A stretch of DNA of 64,000 nt from Streptomyces sp. NBC_00775 (GCF_036347135.1 NZ_CP108938.1:7440001-7504000); one strand, 5' to 3'; shown: positions 33,254-42,678, counted from the first letter of the stretch. Program-made: numbers and translations. Notes: a model not told the origin generated them from the sequence alone.

Positions 33254-33673
33254 ATGTCCATCCAGCAGACCGACGTCCTGTACACCGCCGTCGCCACCGC
33301 CGAGAACGGTCGCGACGGCCGGGTCGCCACCGACGACGGCAAGCTCGACGTCGTCGTCAACCCGCCCAAGGAGATGGGCGGCAGCGGCGCCGGAACCAAC
33401 CCGGAGCAGCTGTTCGCCGCCGGGTACAGCGCCTGCTTCCAGGGTGCCCTCGGCGTCGTGGCCCGCCAGGAGAACGCCGACATCTCCGGTTCGACCGTCA
33501 CCGCGAAGGTCGGCATAGGCAAGAACGACGACGGGTTCGGGATCATCGTCGAGATCACCGCCGACATCCCGAACGTCGACGCCGCCACCGCCCGCGCGCT
33601 CGTCGAGAAGGCCCACCAGGTGTGCCCGTACTCGAAGGCGACCCGCGGCAACATCACCGTGACGCTTGCCTGA
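33254..33673 (+). CDS. ohr: Organic hydroperoxide resistance protein
   Basis: A 139-residue Ohr/OsmC-fold peroxidase that reduces organic hydroperoxides with lipoylated partners. Both active-site cysteines are present: Cys in YSACFQGAL and Cys in HQVCPYSKATRGN; the catalytic Arg is probably in the N-terminal region. A strong AGGAGG ribosome site precedes ATG 33254. Ohr genes are typically under MarR-type OhrR control; the MarR gene here is two genes away and divergent, so that link is only possible. A convergent terminator follows. Confidence 0.96.
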   Translation: MSIQQTDVLYTAVATAENGRDGRVATDDGKLDVVVNPPKEMGGSGAGTNPEQLFAAGYSACFQGALGVVARQENADISGSTVTAKVGIGKNDDGFGIIVEITADIPNVDAATARALVEKAHQVCPYSKATRGNITVTLA

Positions 33674-33694
33674 CCGCATTCGTTGCATACGGCA

Positions 33695-33727
33695 GAGGCC
33701 GCACCCTAGGACGTGGGGTGCGGCCTC
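33695..33727. terminator. Bidirectional terminator between ohr and the M14 peptidase gene
   Basis: GAGGCCGCACCC and GGGTGCGGCCTC form a perfect 12-bp stem with a 9-base loop between two convergent stop codons. Confidence 0.8.
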
Positions 33728-33759
33728 CGTCGTACGGAGTCCCGCCTACGGAGCCTTGC

Positions 33760-36357
33760 TCAGGATCGGGACACCGTCAGCAAGGCCCTCCCCACCTGCG
33801 GGAACTCCCCCTTCGGATGGTCACGGAAGAGCGGTTCCGTGCCGAACAGCACCGCGTGCGGGCCGCTGACGACCGCCGCCTGACCGGCAGCCGCCGTGGG
33901 GCCTCCCGTGCCGTCGTCCAGCGGCCGCCAGTGCCCGGAGACGAGCGGATTTCCGGTCGCGTACGACTGCTCGACGCGGACCCCGGGGCCGAGATCGGTG
34001 AACCAGAGCGGCGCGTACACGAAGCTGTGGTCCGGGGCGCCGGTGGTGACGGTCCCCGAATTCACCACCCGCACCACGCCGTTGGCGTCCCCGTTGCCCT
34101 CCACCGGCTTCACCGCGAGCAGTCCGGCGGCGGCGTTGAGCGCGGCGCCCGTGGCCCCTCGCCCGACCAGGCCGTGGGTTGCCAGGAAGGCGTCGAGGGC
34201 CGTCCGCGCGGCCGGGGTGAGGGCCGAGTGGTCCAGCCCCGACGACACGAACAGCACATCCACCGTGGACCAGTCGAAGCCCGCGTCGAGGATCGCCGTC
34301 GACACCGGAACCACGTCGAAGTTCATCTCGCGCAGGGCGAAGAGCTCACCGGCGGTGACGGCGGCGGCGACGCGCACGCGATGCAGGGCGGTCCCCTGCG
34401 AGGCCTTCGTCGAGGCCTTCGTCGCGTCGAAGGCGACGTCGTACGCACGGGCGAGCGCGACCGCCTTCGCACGGGCCGAGGACGGCACGAGAGCGCTGCC
34501 GTCGCTGTCCTGGAGTGCGGCAACTCCTTGCTTAAGAAGGGAGTTGAGGGCCGCGATCTCCTGCGGAGTGTCGAGCCGGAGGCGGAGGTCGCCGCGCGGG
34601 GCGACGTATCCGACGTGGGCGGCGGCGTCGACCGCGCGCAGCGAAGCGGCGGAAAGACTCCCGCTCTCCACCCGCTCGACCGTCGCGCCCCACAGGCGCC
34701 CCAGACTCCAGCCCGAGATGTCGTACATCGTCGACACCTTGCCGCTGATGTCCCGCCCGTCCGCCAACATGACATTGGCCAGCCCGCGTTTGGGCTGACG
34801 CAGATCGACGACGTAGGAGCCCTTCGCGTACGACCGTCCCGCGAGCCGGAAGTCGCGGGGCGCCCTGGTGACGCGTACGTCATTGGCGAGGAGATGGTCC
34901 ACGAGCCGGCCGGCGGCGGTCGCCGAGCGCTGTGCGGCACCCGCCGGAATCACATACGCGCGCGGGAAGTCGGTCGTGTAGACGTCCTCGGGGCCGATGC
35001 CCGGGACGCCGGGGACCGTCTCGGCGGAGACCGGCACCTGGGCGGCGCCCGTCGCACCGCGCCGGAAGACCTCGATCTGGTCGGCGATGAGCGAAGTCCG
35101 GTGGGACTGGGCGAAGTCGAGGGTCGCGCGCATGGCGGCGCCCGCGACGTCGACGTTGATGGCCGAGCGGCGCCGCAGCTCCGCCACCGGCAGCGTGTCG
35201 TACGCCGAGTTGTTCACCGTCATCGGGATCTCGACGGTGTGCGCGGCGACCGTGCCGTGGAACGCCGCGTACTGGGGCGTGAAGATCGGCGGCCAGTCGT
35301 CCCAGCCCTCCTGCTGGTCGCGGAACGGGATCTGGACGGGCTCGACACCGTCCTTCGCGGGCGTGTAGCCGAGGCCGTTGACGGCGGCCTCCATGCCGAG
35401 GGCGTTGGCGTAGGTGTTCTTGAGGAAGAGGTCGTACTCGTAGTTCTCGCCGTGCGGCGGGGTCGTCGGCTCGATGAGGGTGCCGTTGACATAGCCGTGC
35501 AGATCGAGCATGACGGCCGGCTGCTTGTCGATCGCGATCTGCCGCATCGCGCGCACCTCGGGCTGCGAGGCGGTGATGAAGTCGCGGTTCAGATCGAAGC
35601 CGTTGGCGTTGGTGCGGGTGCCGGCGATACGGCCGTCAGGGTTCGCGGTGATGTTGAAGTAGAGCCGGTTGTGGGCGAGGAGGTCGGTGGTCTTCGCGTC
35701 GTGCGCGGTCGCGAGCTGCCGGATCAGCTTGAGGGCGGCGTCCGTGCCCTCCCACTCGTTGCCGTGGATGTTGTTGTTGAAGAAGACGGGTGTCTTGTAC
35801 GAGGCCTTGATCGCCGTGTCCTTGGCCGCCGCCTGGGGCGCGTTCTCGATGAGCTCGCGCATACGCTCCTGGGCGCGGGTCTGAAGGGCGGTCTCCGGGG
35901 CGGTGACGGTGACGAGGAAGAGCCGGTGCCCGCCGGCCGAGCGGCCCGCGACCTCGACGCTCACACGGTCGCCGAGGCCCTGCAGTTCGTTCAGCTTGGG
36001 GGCGATGGCGTAATACGGGGTGAGGCCGAGCTTGATGGACTTGTCGGCGGGGTTCTCCGGGTCCGGGGCGAGGACCTGTTCGCGGGGGTAGCCGCCGGTG
36101 CCGGCGGAGAGATCGGTGACGGGAGCGGCGAGGGCGTTCCGGGCCGCGCTCGCCGGGGCCCTGGCGGCACTGTCCGCCGGGGCGGAGCCCTCACGGACGG
36201 GCGGCTTGCGGTCGGCGGTGGCGCTGTTGGGGGTGAGCAGGAGCGAGCCGGTGGTGGCCGCGAGGACGGCGGCGACCAGGACGGGTCTCGTCAGAGGCCG
36301 GAGAGGCCGGAGAGGCCGGAGAGGTGAGAGAGACGGGAGAGGCTTTGGTAAGCGCAC
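33760..36357 (-). CDS. Secreted M14 zinc carboxypeptidase with TTA codon
   Basis: An 865-residue exported metallopeptidase. GTG 36357 follows AGGAGG by eight bases and opens an unusual N-terminus with PLR repeats, then a signal peptide (VLVAAVLAATTGSLLL, cleavage near ATA). The M14 zinc site is NIHGNEWEG (His and Glu) and a later His in MLDLHGYVNG. A long C-terminal half is also beta-rich. The third codon is TTA (36349-36351), predicting delayed, bldA-dependent synthesis. It probably trims peptides during late growth. Confidence 0.92.
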   Translation of the reverse strand: MRLPKPLPSLSPLRPLRPLRPLTRPVLVAAVLAATTGSLLLTPNSATADRKPPVREGSAPADSAARAPASAARNALAAPVTDLSAGTGGYPREQVLAPDPENPADKSIKLGLTPYYAIAPKLNELQGLGDRVSVEVAGRSAGGHRLFLVTVTAPETALQTRAQERMRELIENAPQAAAKDTAIKASYKTPVFFNNNIHGNEWEGTDAALKLIRQLATAHDAKTTDLLAHNRLYFNITANPDGRIAGTRTNANGFDLNRDFITASQPEVRAMRQIAIDKQPAVMLDLHGYVNGTLIEPTTPPHGENYEYDLFLKNTYANALGMEAAVNGLGYTPAKDGVEPVQIPFRDQQEGWDDWPPIFTPQYAAFHGTVAAHTVEIPMTVNNSAYDTLPVAELRRRSAINVDVAGAAMRATLDFAQSHRTSLIADQIEVFRRGATGAAQVPVSAETVPGVPGIGPEDVYTTDFPRAYVIPAGAAQRSATAAGRLVDHLLANDVRVTRAPRDFRLAGRSYAKGSYVVDLRQPKRGLANVMLADGRDISGKVSTMYDISGWSLGRLWGATVERVESGSLSAASLRAVDAAAHVGYVAPRGDLRLRLDTPQEIAALNSLLKQGVAALQDSDGSALVPSSARAKAVALARAYDVAFDATKASTKASQGTALHRVRVAAAVTAGELFALREMNFDVVPVSTAILDAGFDWSTVDVLFVSSGLDHSALTPAARTALDAFLATHGLVGRGATGAALNAAAGLLAVKPVEGNGDANGVVRVVNSGTVTTGAPDHSFVYAPLWFTDLGPGVRVEQSYATGNPLVSGHWRPLDDGTGGPTAAAGQAAVVSGPHAVLFGTEPLFRDHPKGEFPQVGRALLTVSRS
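36293..36319. repeat. 9-bp tandem repeat encoding PLR near the peptidase start
   Basis: Three exact copies of AGAGGCCGG (plus strand) lie between codon 14 and the signal peptide of the M14 gene. They extend the positively charged N-region without shifting frame. Confidence 0.8.
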
Positions 36358-36567
36358 GCGTCGTACCTCCTGAGGGAATTCCCTGGGGTCGGTGGTCCTG
36401 AGAGTTTCCTGAGATCGGTACGGCGAGGTGTACCTGCTCGACTCTTCCGCAACAAGAGGGCGTTCCCGTCACGGCTGTTGTCATGGATGCCCCGGATGGC
36501 GCATCAGGTGGGGCCGGGAGCGGGCATGCTGAGGGCGAGACCCGGCGTGGCGAGGAGGGCCCGGCCC

Positions 36568-37431
36568 ATGTCCCCGATTCCGTCGCTCCCGAGCAGGGAG
36601 GACGTGGTGCGGATGGCGCGCAGCACGACCGACATCACCGGCCAACTCCTCGACACGGCGGGGAACATCACCAGAATCGCCATCAACACGTTCGATCCCC
36701 GGGACGGCTCCGGGGCGGAGGCGCTGCGGGTCCTGCGCGAGACGACGGCCGAGCTGGCCGAGGCGAGCGCGTCGCCGCAGGCGCAGGAAGCCTTCTACCG
36801 GATCGTCGACACGCTCACCCGGCTGGGCACCAGCGGGGCGCCGCTCGCGGTGCACCCCGTGAGCGAACCGGCCCAGGCCTTGCTCGCCGCGATGGGGGAC
36901 AGTCTGCTGCCGATCCTCGACGCGGTGGCGCCCGCGGTGGAGGAGGCGGCCGACGCGTTGGGGGAGCTGGTGGAGGCGTCGTCGCCGCTGTTGCCCGCGG
37001 CGGCGGGGGTCGTGGCGGGGACGCTCCTCGCGCTGACCCCGGTGGTACGGGCCGCGGCGGACGTCCTGCGCGACTCGTCACCTGAACTCCGCCGCATCGC
37101 CGACGCGCTGACGTCGGCCCTGGCGCCGCTTCTCCCGCTCCAGGTGGCCCTGGCGGAGCGCGCGTCCGCCGCCGGTGCCGGTGTCATCCGCGCGGGCCTC
37201 CCTCCCCTCGCCGACCTCACGGAAGCCGCGGCCACCGCCATCAAGACGGCCCGGCCCCTCCTGATCACCGGTGAGGAGCTCCTCGTCTCCACCCTCGAAC
37301 AGCTCCAGCCCCTGATGCTGGCCGCGGCGTACCGGGCGGGTCGGGTGGCCCGCGCCGCGGCGGTGCGTGTCTCGGCGGCGGTGTCGCCTGCGGCTGAGCG
37401 GGGCGTGGTGGTGGCGGTGACCCCGGTGTAG
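36568..37431 (+). CDS. Hypothetical alanine-rich helical protein
   Basis: A 287-residue protein, strongly alpha-helical and rich in Ala, Leu and Glu, without a classical signal. Residues 85-200 form amphipathic and hydrophobic helices (LLPAAAGVVAGTLLALTPVV), so peripheral or partial membrane association is possible. ATG 36568 is preferred, eight bases after GAGGAGGG; upstream in-frame starts lack such a site. It is divergent from the M14 peptidase gene with a 210 bp gap. I recognise no family. Confidence 0.7.
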   Translation: MSPIPSLPSREDVVRMARSTTDITGQLLDTAGNITRIAINTFDPRDGSGAEALRVLRETTAELAEASASPQAQEAFYRIVDTLTRLGTSGAPLAVHPVSEPAQALLAAMGDSLLPILDAVAPAVEEAADALGELVEASSPLLPAAAGVVAGTLLALTPVVRAAADVLRDSSPELRRIADALTSALAPLLPLQVALAERASAAGAGVIRAGLPPLADLTEAAATAIKTARPLLITGEELLVSTLEQLQPLMLAAAYRAGRVARAAAVRVSAAVSPAAERGVVVAVTPV

Positions 37432-37467
37432 CTGCGCCCCCAGACCCCCGCTTAAAAGATTGTGCCG

Positions 37468-37574
37468 TTCCCCGCGCCCCTAAAAGACAACAGCACCCGG
37501 GGCGGGCCGGGGGCGATGGGGCGCAGCCCCGAGCCGTTAGGGGCGCGGGGAACTGCGCGACCAGCCCCCACCCA
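37468..37574. repeat. Two interspersed-repeat units in inverted orientation
   Basis: TTCCCCGCGCCCCTAA (37468-37483) and TTAGGGGCGCGGGGAA (37537-37552) are a perfect 16-bp inverted repeat 53 bp apart. The right unit continues CTGCGCGACCAGCCCCCAC, the common Streptomyces form. It sits between two co-directional genes and may terminate the first. Confidence 0.75.
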
Positions 37575-37671
37575 CCCGCAGCCAAAACACAACCACGGGG
37601 TCTGGGGCGGAGCCCCAGGAACGGGATGGGACGGGTAGGGGCGGCGGGGGCGAGAAAGCTACAGTTCCCCC

Positions 37672-38502
37672 ATGCGCGATCTTGGGGTGGGGTTCAGCTA
37701 CCTGGTGCAGGGGCAGCGGTGGGTGGCCCGGCATGGGAAGCAGTATGGGTTCGGGCTGGTGCCGGGGCTTATCACGCTGGTGTTGTATGTGGGGGCACTG
37801 GTGGGGCTCGCCCTGTACGGCGAGGACTTCGTCACCTGGGCCACCCCGTTCGCCGACGACTGGTCCAGCCCCTGGGCGGGACTGTTCCGCGGCTTCCTCA
37901 CCGCCGTACTGTTCGCCCTCGCCCTCCTCCTCGCCGTCCTCACCTTCACCGCGGTCACCCTCCTCATAGGCCAGCCGTTCTACGAGAACCTCTCCGAGAA
38001 GGTGGACCGCGACGTCTCCCCGGACGGCACCGCACCCGAGTCGGACCTCCCCCTCTGGCGCGAACTGTGGATCTCGGCACGGGACAGCCTCCGTATCGTC
38101 GTACGCGCCGTCCTGTGGGCCACACTCCTCTTCGCCCTCGGCTTCGTCCCGTTCATCGGCCAGACCGTCGTCCCGGTGATCGGCTTCTTCGTCACCGGCT
38201 TCTTCCTCACCGAGGAACTCACCGCCGTGGCCCTGCAACGCCGCCGCGTCGACCTCCGCGAACGCCTCACCCTGCTGCGCTCCCGCAAGATGCTGGTGTG
38301 GGGCTTCGGCACCCCTCTGGGCCTGGCCTTTCTGGTCCCGTTCGTCGCGGTGTTCCTGATGCCGGGCGCCGTGGCGGGAGCCACCCTCATGGCCCGCGAC
38401 CTCCTCCGTGAGGAAACCGGCGAGGCCACCGGCGAGGACGACTCCGAAGACGAGTCCGCAGCAGACGCGGACGCTTCCACCCAGCAGGGCGCCACCCCGT
38501 GA
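37672..38502 (+). CDS. EI24 family (CysZ-like) membrane protein
   Basis: A 276-residue inner-membrane protein of PF07264. About five to six hydrophobic segments: 27-48, 70-100, 141-165 and 165-185, and 205-235. Characteristic patches are GQPFYENLSEKVD and VWGFGTPLGLAFLVPFV. The C-terminal ~40 residues are very acidic (EDDSEDESAADAD). E. coli CysZ relatives move sulfate, but that role is not proven for actinobacterial members. The stop overlaps the start of a 26-residue membrane peptide gene. Confidence 0.9.
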   Translation: MRDLGVGFSYLVQGQRWVARHGKQYGFGLVPGLITLVLYVGALVGLALYGEDFVTWATPFADDWSSPWAGLFRGFLTAVLFALALLLAVLTFTAVTLLIGQPFYENLSEKVDRDVSPDGTAPESDLPLWRELWISARDSLRIVVRAVLWATLLFALGFVPFIGQTVVPVIGFFVTGFFLTEELTAVALQRRRVDLRERLTLLRSRKMLVWGFGTPLGLAFLVPFVAVFLMPGAVAGATLMARDLLREETGEATGEDDSEDESAADADASTQQGATP

Positions 38503-38579
38503 CCGAGATACTCGCCGTCGCCGTCATCACCGTCCTGGCCGGCCTCGGCATCAGCCTCGCGTTCGCGCCGTCCCACTGA
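38499..38579 (+). CDS. 26-residue membrane peptide coupled to EI24 gene
   Basis: GTG 38499 overlaps the EI24 stop by four bases (GTGA) and opens a 27-codon frame ending in TGA. The product reads TEILAVAVITVLAGLGISL followed by AFAPSH, that is, one membrane helix with an acidic N-terminus. All third positions but one are G or C, consistent with coding. Translational coupling suggests a stoichiometric partner or regulator of the EI24 protein. Its last 29 bp overlap the convergent C15-type gene. It is too short for routine gene calling. Confidence 0.55.
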   Translation: MTEILAVAVITVLAGLGISLAFAPSH

Positions 38580-39855
38580 CGGCGGACGTGCTCGCGTCCA
38601 TGGCCACCGTCAGGATCGCCCGCACCTGCGCGATGATGTCGAGCCTGTTCTGAACGAACTCGGCGTCGGTGACCGTCCCCGTCGCCGGGTCCGTGTTCCC
38701 CGTGCCGAACTGCAGCACAGGCGTGTGGACATGCCCGCCCGGCAGGCTGTCGTGCAGCCCGAGCCGGTCGCGGAGCAGGGTCGCACGGTAGGCGATCTCG
38801 TTGGAGAGGTAGTTGCCGCCGCCCCCGGCACGGGCCGTGGAGCCCTCGGTCGGGCCGTCGGGCCGTACGACCGGATCGGTTCCTCCCCCAGTGCTTAATG
38901 CCTGGGAGGTACCCCCAGCCGGGATCTCGGTCACCGACGTGTTGTCGTACACGGGGAAACGGCCGGTGTTCGCGGCGACGATCTCCTTGTACGGGAGGGT
39001 CGTCGACGTCCACTGGGGCTGCGAGGCCGGGTCGGTGACCGGGACGGTCTCGGTCACCGGAAGGTTCAGGTTGTCCGGGTAGCCGCCCCGCCAGGCCCCG
39101 TTGGTCCGCTCCACGTCGAAGCGGCCGACGCGGCCCTGGCTGACCGTCGTGAACAGGTCCACGTGCGGCAGATACGACCGCAGCGTCCGCTCCACCACCC
39201 CGTCGGTGAAGTCCTGCCAACGGACCGGGAACATGGCGGTCTCGACGCGCGCCGGACCGTCCGCGGTCTGGATCGTCGTACCGTCGAGGGCGAGCGCGGT
39301 GGCCCCGGACGGGTTGGAGATCCGGATGTCGCGGTCCAGCGTGAACGGGTCGAAGCCGGTGACCAGGATCCGCTTGACGCCCTTGGTGTGCGGGTAGCGG
39401 ATGGCGTTCTGGCCGCGCGAGTTCTGCTCCAGGGCGTCGAGGAGCTGGGCGCGCTGGGTGTCCGTGAGGCCGAACTCCGGCTCCCACGCACGTACTTCAC
39501 GTGTCATGCCGAGCCGTGCCCAGTACAGCGGCCGGTCGTCGTCCCGGCTGAGATCCCCGCCCGCCGGACCCCGGCCCTGCGCCCGGTCGACGGCCCGCCG
39601 CCACAGCCGCGCGCCCTGCTGTACGACGACGTGCCGGGCCTGCGCGTACGAGTCGGCCCGGCCCAGCGCCCGCGCGAACTCCGGTGTCACGGTGTCGAAT
39701 CCGGAGCGGCGCAGGATCTCCTGGGGCGCGGCCTTGTCGAGCCGCTGTTCCTCGACCGTGGCGGAGGAGGCGGCGGCCGACGCGTCGGGTGCTGTCGCGA
39801 GCCCCGCCACCAGGGCCAGTCCGAGGACGCCGATCCGTGCACGTATGTGAGTCAA
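38551..39855 (-). CDS. Secreted pyroglutamyl peptidase-like (C15) protein lacking the usual Cys
   Basis: A 434-residue exported protein. TTG 39855 is the only plausible start (an in-frame stop lies just upstream) and opens a signal peptide (IGVLGLALVAG). After an ~140-residue N-terminal extension comes the C15 fold: ILVTGFDPF, a long middle region and the catalytic-His motif GHVHTP. Where active C15 enzymes have the nucleophile Cys before Asn (YLCN-type motif), this protein has Ser (NYLSNEIAYRA). Activity is therefore uncertain. It also contains an in-frame palindromic insertion with a TTA codon. Confidence 0.85.
   Translation of the reverse strand: MTHIRARIGVLGLALVAGLATAPDASAAASSATVEEQRLDKAAPQEILRRSGFDTVTPEFARALGRADSYAQARHVVVQQGARLWRRAVDRAQGRGPAGGDLSRDDDRPLYWARLGMTREVRAWEPEFGLTDTQRAQLLDALEQNSRGQNAIRYPHTKGVKRILVTGFDPFTLDRDIRISNPSGATALALDGTTIQTADGPARVETAMFPVRWQDFTDGVVERTLRSYLPHVDLFTTVSQGRVGRFDVERTNGAWRGGYPDNLNLPVTETVPVTDPASQPQWTSTTLPYKEIVAANTGRFPVYDNTSVTEIPAGGTSQALSTGGGTDPVVRPDGPTEGSTARAGGGGNYLSNEIAYRATLLRDRLGLHDSLPGGHVHTPVLQFGTGNTDPATGTVTDAEFVQNRLDIIAQVRAILTVAMDASTSAVSGTARTRG
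38882..38918. repeat. In-frame palindromic insertion inside the C15-type gene
   Basis: CCTCCCCCAG...CTGGGAGG followed by TACCCCCAG forms alternative hairpins and encodes the low-complexity GGTSQALSTGGG of the protein. It includes the TTA codon at 38896-38898. Similar small GGGGGTACCTCCC palindromes are common in Streptomyces. Confidence 0.6.
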
Positions 39856-39968
39856 GGGAGTTCAAGCCTTCCGTCGCCGTGGGGAGCTGTCGGACGGCCG
39901 CAGTATCCCGTGACGGAAGCGGCGTACGCCATGGCGTGTGACCCCTGGGGATCACGTGACCCTCAGGT

Positions 39969-40958
39969 TCAGGCGGGGATCCTCGCCGCCGACTCCCGCA
40001 GCGCCGCCAGGAACGCCTCCGCCGCCGGTGTCAGGGACCGCCCGCGTATCGTCGCCGCGTACACCGCCCGGGCCGGCGCGTCCTCGTCGAGTACGGGGAG
40101 CAGCGCGATGTCCGGCCGTACGGACTCCGCGGCGAGCGCCGGGATCAGGGTCACGCCGAGACCGGCGGCGACATAGCCCTGCTTGGCGGTCCACTCCGCC
40201 ACGACATGTGCGACGCGCGGCCGGAACCCGTGCCGCAGGGCCGCGTCGAGGAGGGTGCCCTCGGGGCGGGAGTCGCCGGAGATCCAGTCGGCGTCGGCGA
40301 GTTGGGGAAGGCGTACGGAGGGCTCGGCGGCCAGCGGATGACCGGCGGGGACGGCGACGTACAGGGACTCGTCGAGGAGGTGGTGCAGGGTGTACGCGTC
40401 CAGCGGGGCGCGGCCCGTCGTCGAGACGACCGCCAGGTCGAGGTGGTCGGCGGTCAGCCGGTCCAGGAGTACGGGGGTGAAGCCCTCCTCGCGGGTGAGC
40501 CGGACCCCGGGACGGCGGGCGCGGAACGCCGCGATGGCCCGCGGTACGAGGGCCGCGTCCGCCGTGGCGAAGGCGCCGACCCGCAGCCGCCCGCCCGCCG
40601 CCTCCCGCAGCGCGGCCAGTTCCCGCCCGGCGCCGTGCAGCCGCTCGACCACCGACTCGGCGTGCGGCACGAGGACCCGCCCGGCCTCCGTCAGCCGTAC
40701 GCCCCGGGGCAGCCGGTCGAAGAGCGGCGCCCCGCCGAGCGCCGCCTCCAGCGAGGAGATCTGCCGCGACACCGCGGACTGCGTCCACCCGAGCGTCCGC
40801 GCGGCCACGGTGAACGAACCGAGCCGGGCGACGTCGAGGAAGACCCGCAGCCAGGTGGTGGAGAGGTCGGGGGTGTCATGAGCGGCGGCGGGAGCGGCGG
40901 CGGGAGTGACGTGCGGCGTTACGGCATGCGGGTTCGGCATGGCACTCATGCTAGACAT
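39969..40958 (-). CDS. LysR family transcriptional regulator
   Basis: About 329 residues. The HTH is LRVFLDVARLGSFTVAARTLGWTQSAVSRQISSLEAALG, and the effector domain follows (ATADAALVPRAIAAFRARRPGV, VAEWTAKQGYVAAGLGVTLIPALA). ATG 40958 is the first of three in-frame starts; 40949 and 40940 are alternatives and none has a ribosome site. A TAGCAT hexamer seven bases before the ATG at 40940 could make that a leaderless start. It is divergent from the oxidoreductase at 40999 and probably controls it. Confidence 0.92.
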   Translation of the reverse strand: MSSMSAMPNPHAVTPHVTPAAAPAAAHDTPDLSTTWLRVFLDVARLGSFTVAARTLGWTQSAVSRQISSLEAALGGAPLFDRLPRGVRLTEAGRVLVPHAESVVERLHGAGRELAALREAAGGRLRVGAFATADAALVPRAIAAFRARRPGVRLTREEGFTPVLLDRLTADHLDLAVVSTTGRAPLDAYTLHHLLDESLYVAVPAGHPLAAEPSVRLPQLADADWISGDSRPEGTLLDAALRHGFRPRVAHVVAEWTAKQGYVAAGLGVTLIPALAAESVRPDIALLPVLDEDAPARAVYAATIRGRSLTPAAEAFLAALRESAARIPA

Positions 40959-40962
40959 TCGC

Positions 40963-40991
40963 TTGTCGCATCGCGGCTGCGCGCCTAGCGT
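40963..40991 (+). promoter_or_regulatory. Leaderless promoter for the oxidoreductase gene
   Basis: TTGTCG (40963-40968), a 17-bp spacer and TAGCGT (40986-40991) are followed by exactly seven bases and ATG 40999. No ribosome site is present, so the transcript probably starts at the ATG. Confidence 0.55.
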
Positions 40992-40998
40992 CCCGTAC

Positions 40999-41848
<850 letters not shown>

Positions 41849-41856
41849 GGAACGCC

Positions 41857-42249
41857 ATGCAGATCACCCTGGACAACCCGGCCTCCGCACCGCAGCCCGC
41901 CAACGCCTACTACTCCCAGGTCGCCCGCGTCGAACTCCCCGGCGGCGGCGCCCTGTTGTACCTCTCCGGCCAGGTCGCCGACGGCGCGGACCTCGCCGCG
42001 CAGAGCCGTGGCGTCTTCGAGGCCATCGACGCCCTGCTGGGGGCCCACGGCGCGACGCTCGCCGACATCATCAACATCCGTACGTATCTGACCGACATCG
42101 ACAAGCTCCATGAATACGGCGCCGTGCGCCGGGAGTTCCTCACCGGAACCGCCCCCACCAGCATGACCTTCGAGGCCGCGCGCCTCTTCAAGCCGGACGC
42201 CCTGATCGAGGTCGAGGTCGTGGCCGCGGTGGCCGCCGCGGGGGAGTGA
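41857..42249 (+). CDS. RidA/YjgF-family protein
   Basis: A 130-residue trimeric Rid-fold protein. SGQVADGADLAAQSR and NIRTYLTD match the family. The Arg that contacts the carboxylate in enamine-deaminating RidA is not in its usual place; the late region reads PTSMTFEAARLFKPDALIEVEVVA, so this is a Rid subfamily rather than archetypal RidA. GAGGGAA precedes ATG 41857. It probably works with the upstream oxidoreductase on a reactive imine/enamine intermediate. Confidence 0.9.
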   Translation: MQITLDNPASAPQPANAYYSQVARVELPGGGALLYLSGQVADGADLAAQSRGVFEAIDALLGAHGATLADIINIRTYLTDIDKLHEYGAVRREFLTGTAPTSMTFEAARLFKPDALIEVEVVAAVAAAGE

Positions 42250-42308
42250 TCCCTTCCAAGGCCGGACTGATCCCTTCCGGGGTCGGAGTGATCCCTTCCG
42301 GGTGATAC
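42246..42308. repeat. 21-bp tandem repeat, three imperfect copies
   Basis: GTGATCCCTTCCGGGGTCGGA-like units occupy the space between the RidA-like stop and the YrdB-like start. The last copy runs into the proposed promoter/ribosome region of the next gene. Confidence 0.75.
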
Positions 42309-42316
42309 TGCCGCGC

Positions 42317-42646
42317 ATGAAGGCAGCGAACCTGGGCGTCCTCTTCCTCATCGAACTCGGTGCCCTCGCGGCCACCGGGTACTGGGGCTTCACCCGCGAT
42401 GTGGCCATGCCGCTCGCCTGGCTCCTCGGGCTCGGCGCCCCGGCCGTACTGATCGCGCTGTGGGCGCTGTTCGGCTCACAGAAGGCGACGTACAAGACGC
42501 GCGGGGCGGTCCGCGTCGGCTTCGAGCTGCTCTGGTTCGGGGCCGGGGTGGCCGCCCTGGTCCTGGCCGGTGCCTACGGCTGGGCGATCGCCTTCGCCGC
42601 CGTCTGCGCGGTGAGCAAGACGCTGGCCGTCAACTGGGCTCAGTAG
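42317..42646 (+). CDS. YrdB family (DUF2568) small membrane protein
   Basis: A 109-residue protein with four hydrophobic helices (LGVLFLIELGALAATGYW, MPLAWLLGLGAPAVLIALWALFG, VGFELLWFGAGVAALVLAG, WAIAFAAVCAVSKTLAVNW). The FGSQKATY loop is typical of the family. ATG 42317 is chosen; an in-frame GTG at 42302 is possible. Function is unknown. It is convergent with the TetR gene at 42679. Confidence 0.85.
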   Translation: MKAANLGVLFLIELGALAATGYWGFTRDVAMPLAWLLGLGAPAVLIALWALFGSQKATYKTRGAVRVGFELLWFGAGVAALVLAGAYGWAIAFAAVCAVSKTLAVNWAQ

Positions 42647-42678
42647 CCGACGGGTTCGGTTCTCCGTAGCGGGCGGGT

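Noticed and set aside
33214..36327. 1037-codon plus-strand frame opposite the M14 peptidase gene
   Set aside because: It is a shadow frame; the minus strand has a ribosome site, signal peptide and zinc motif.
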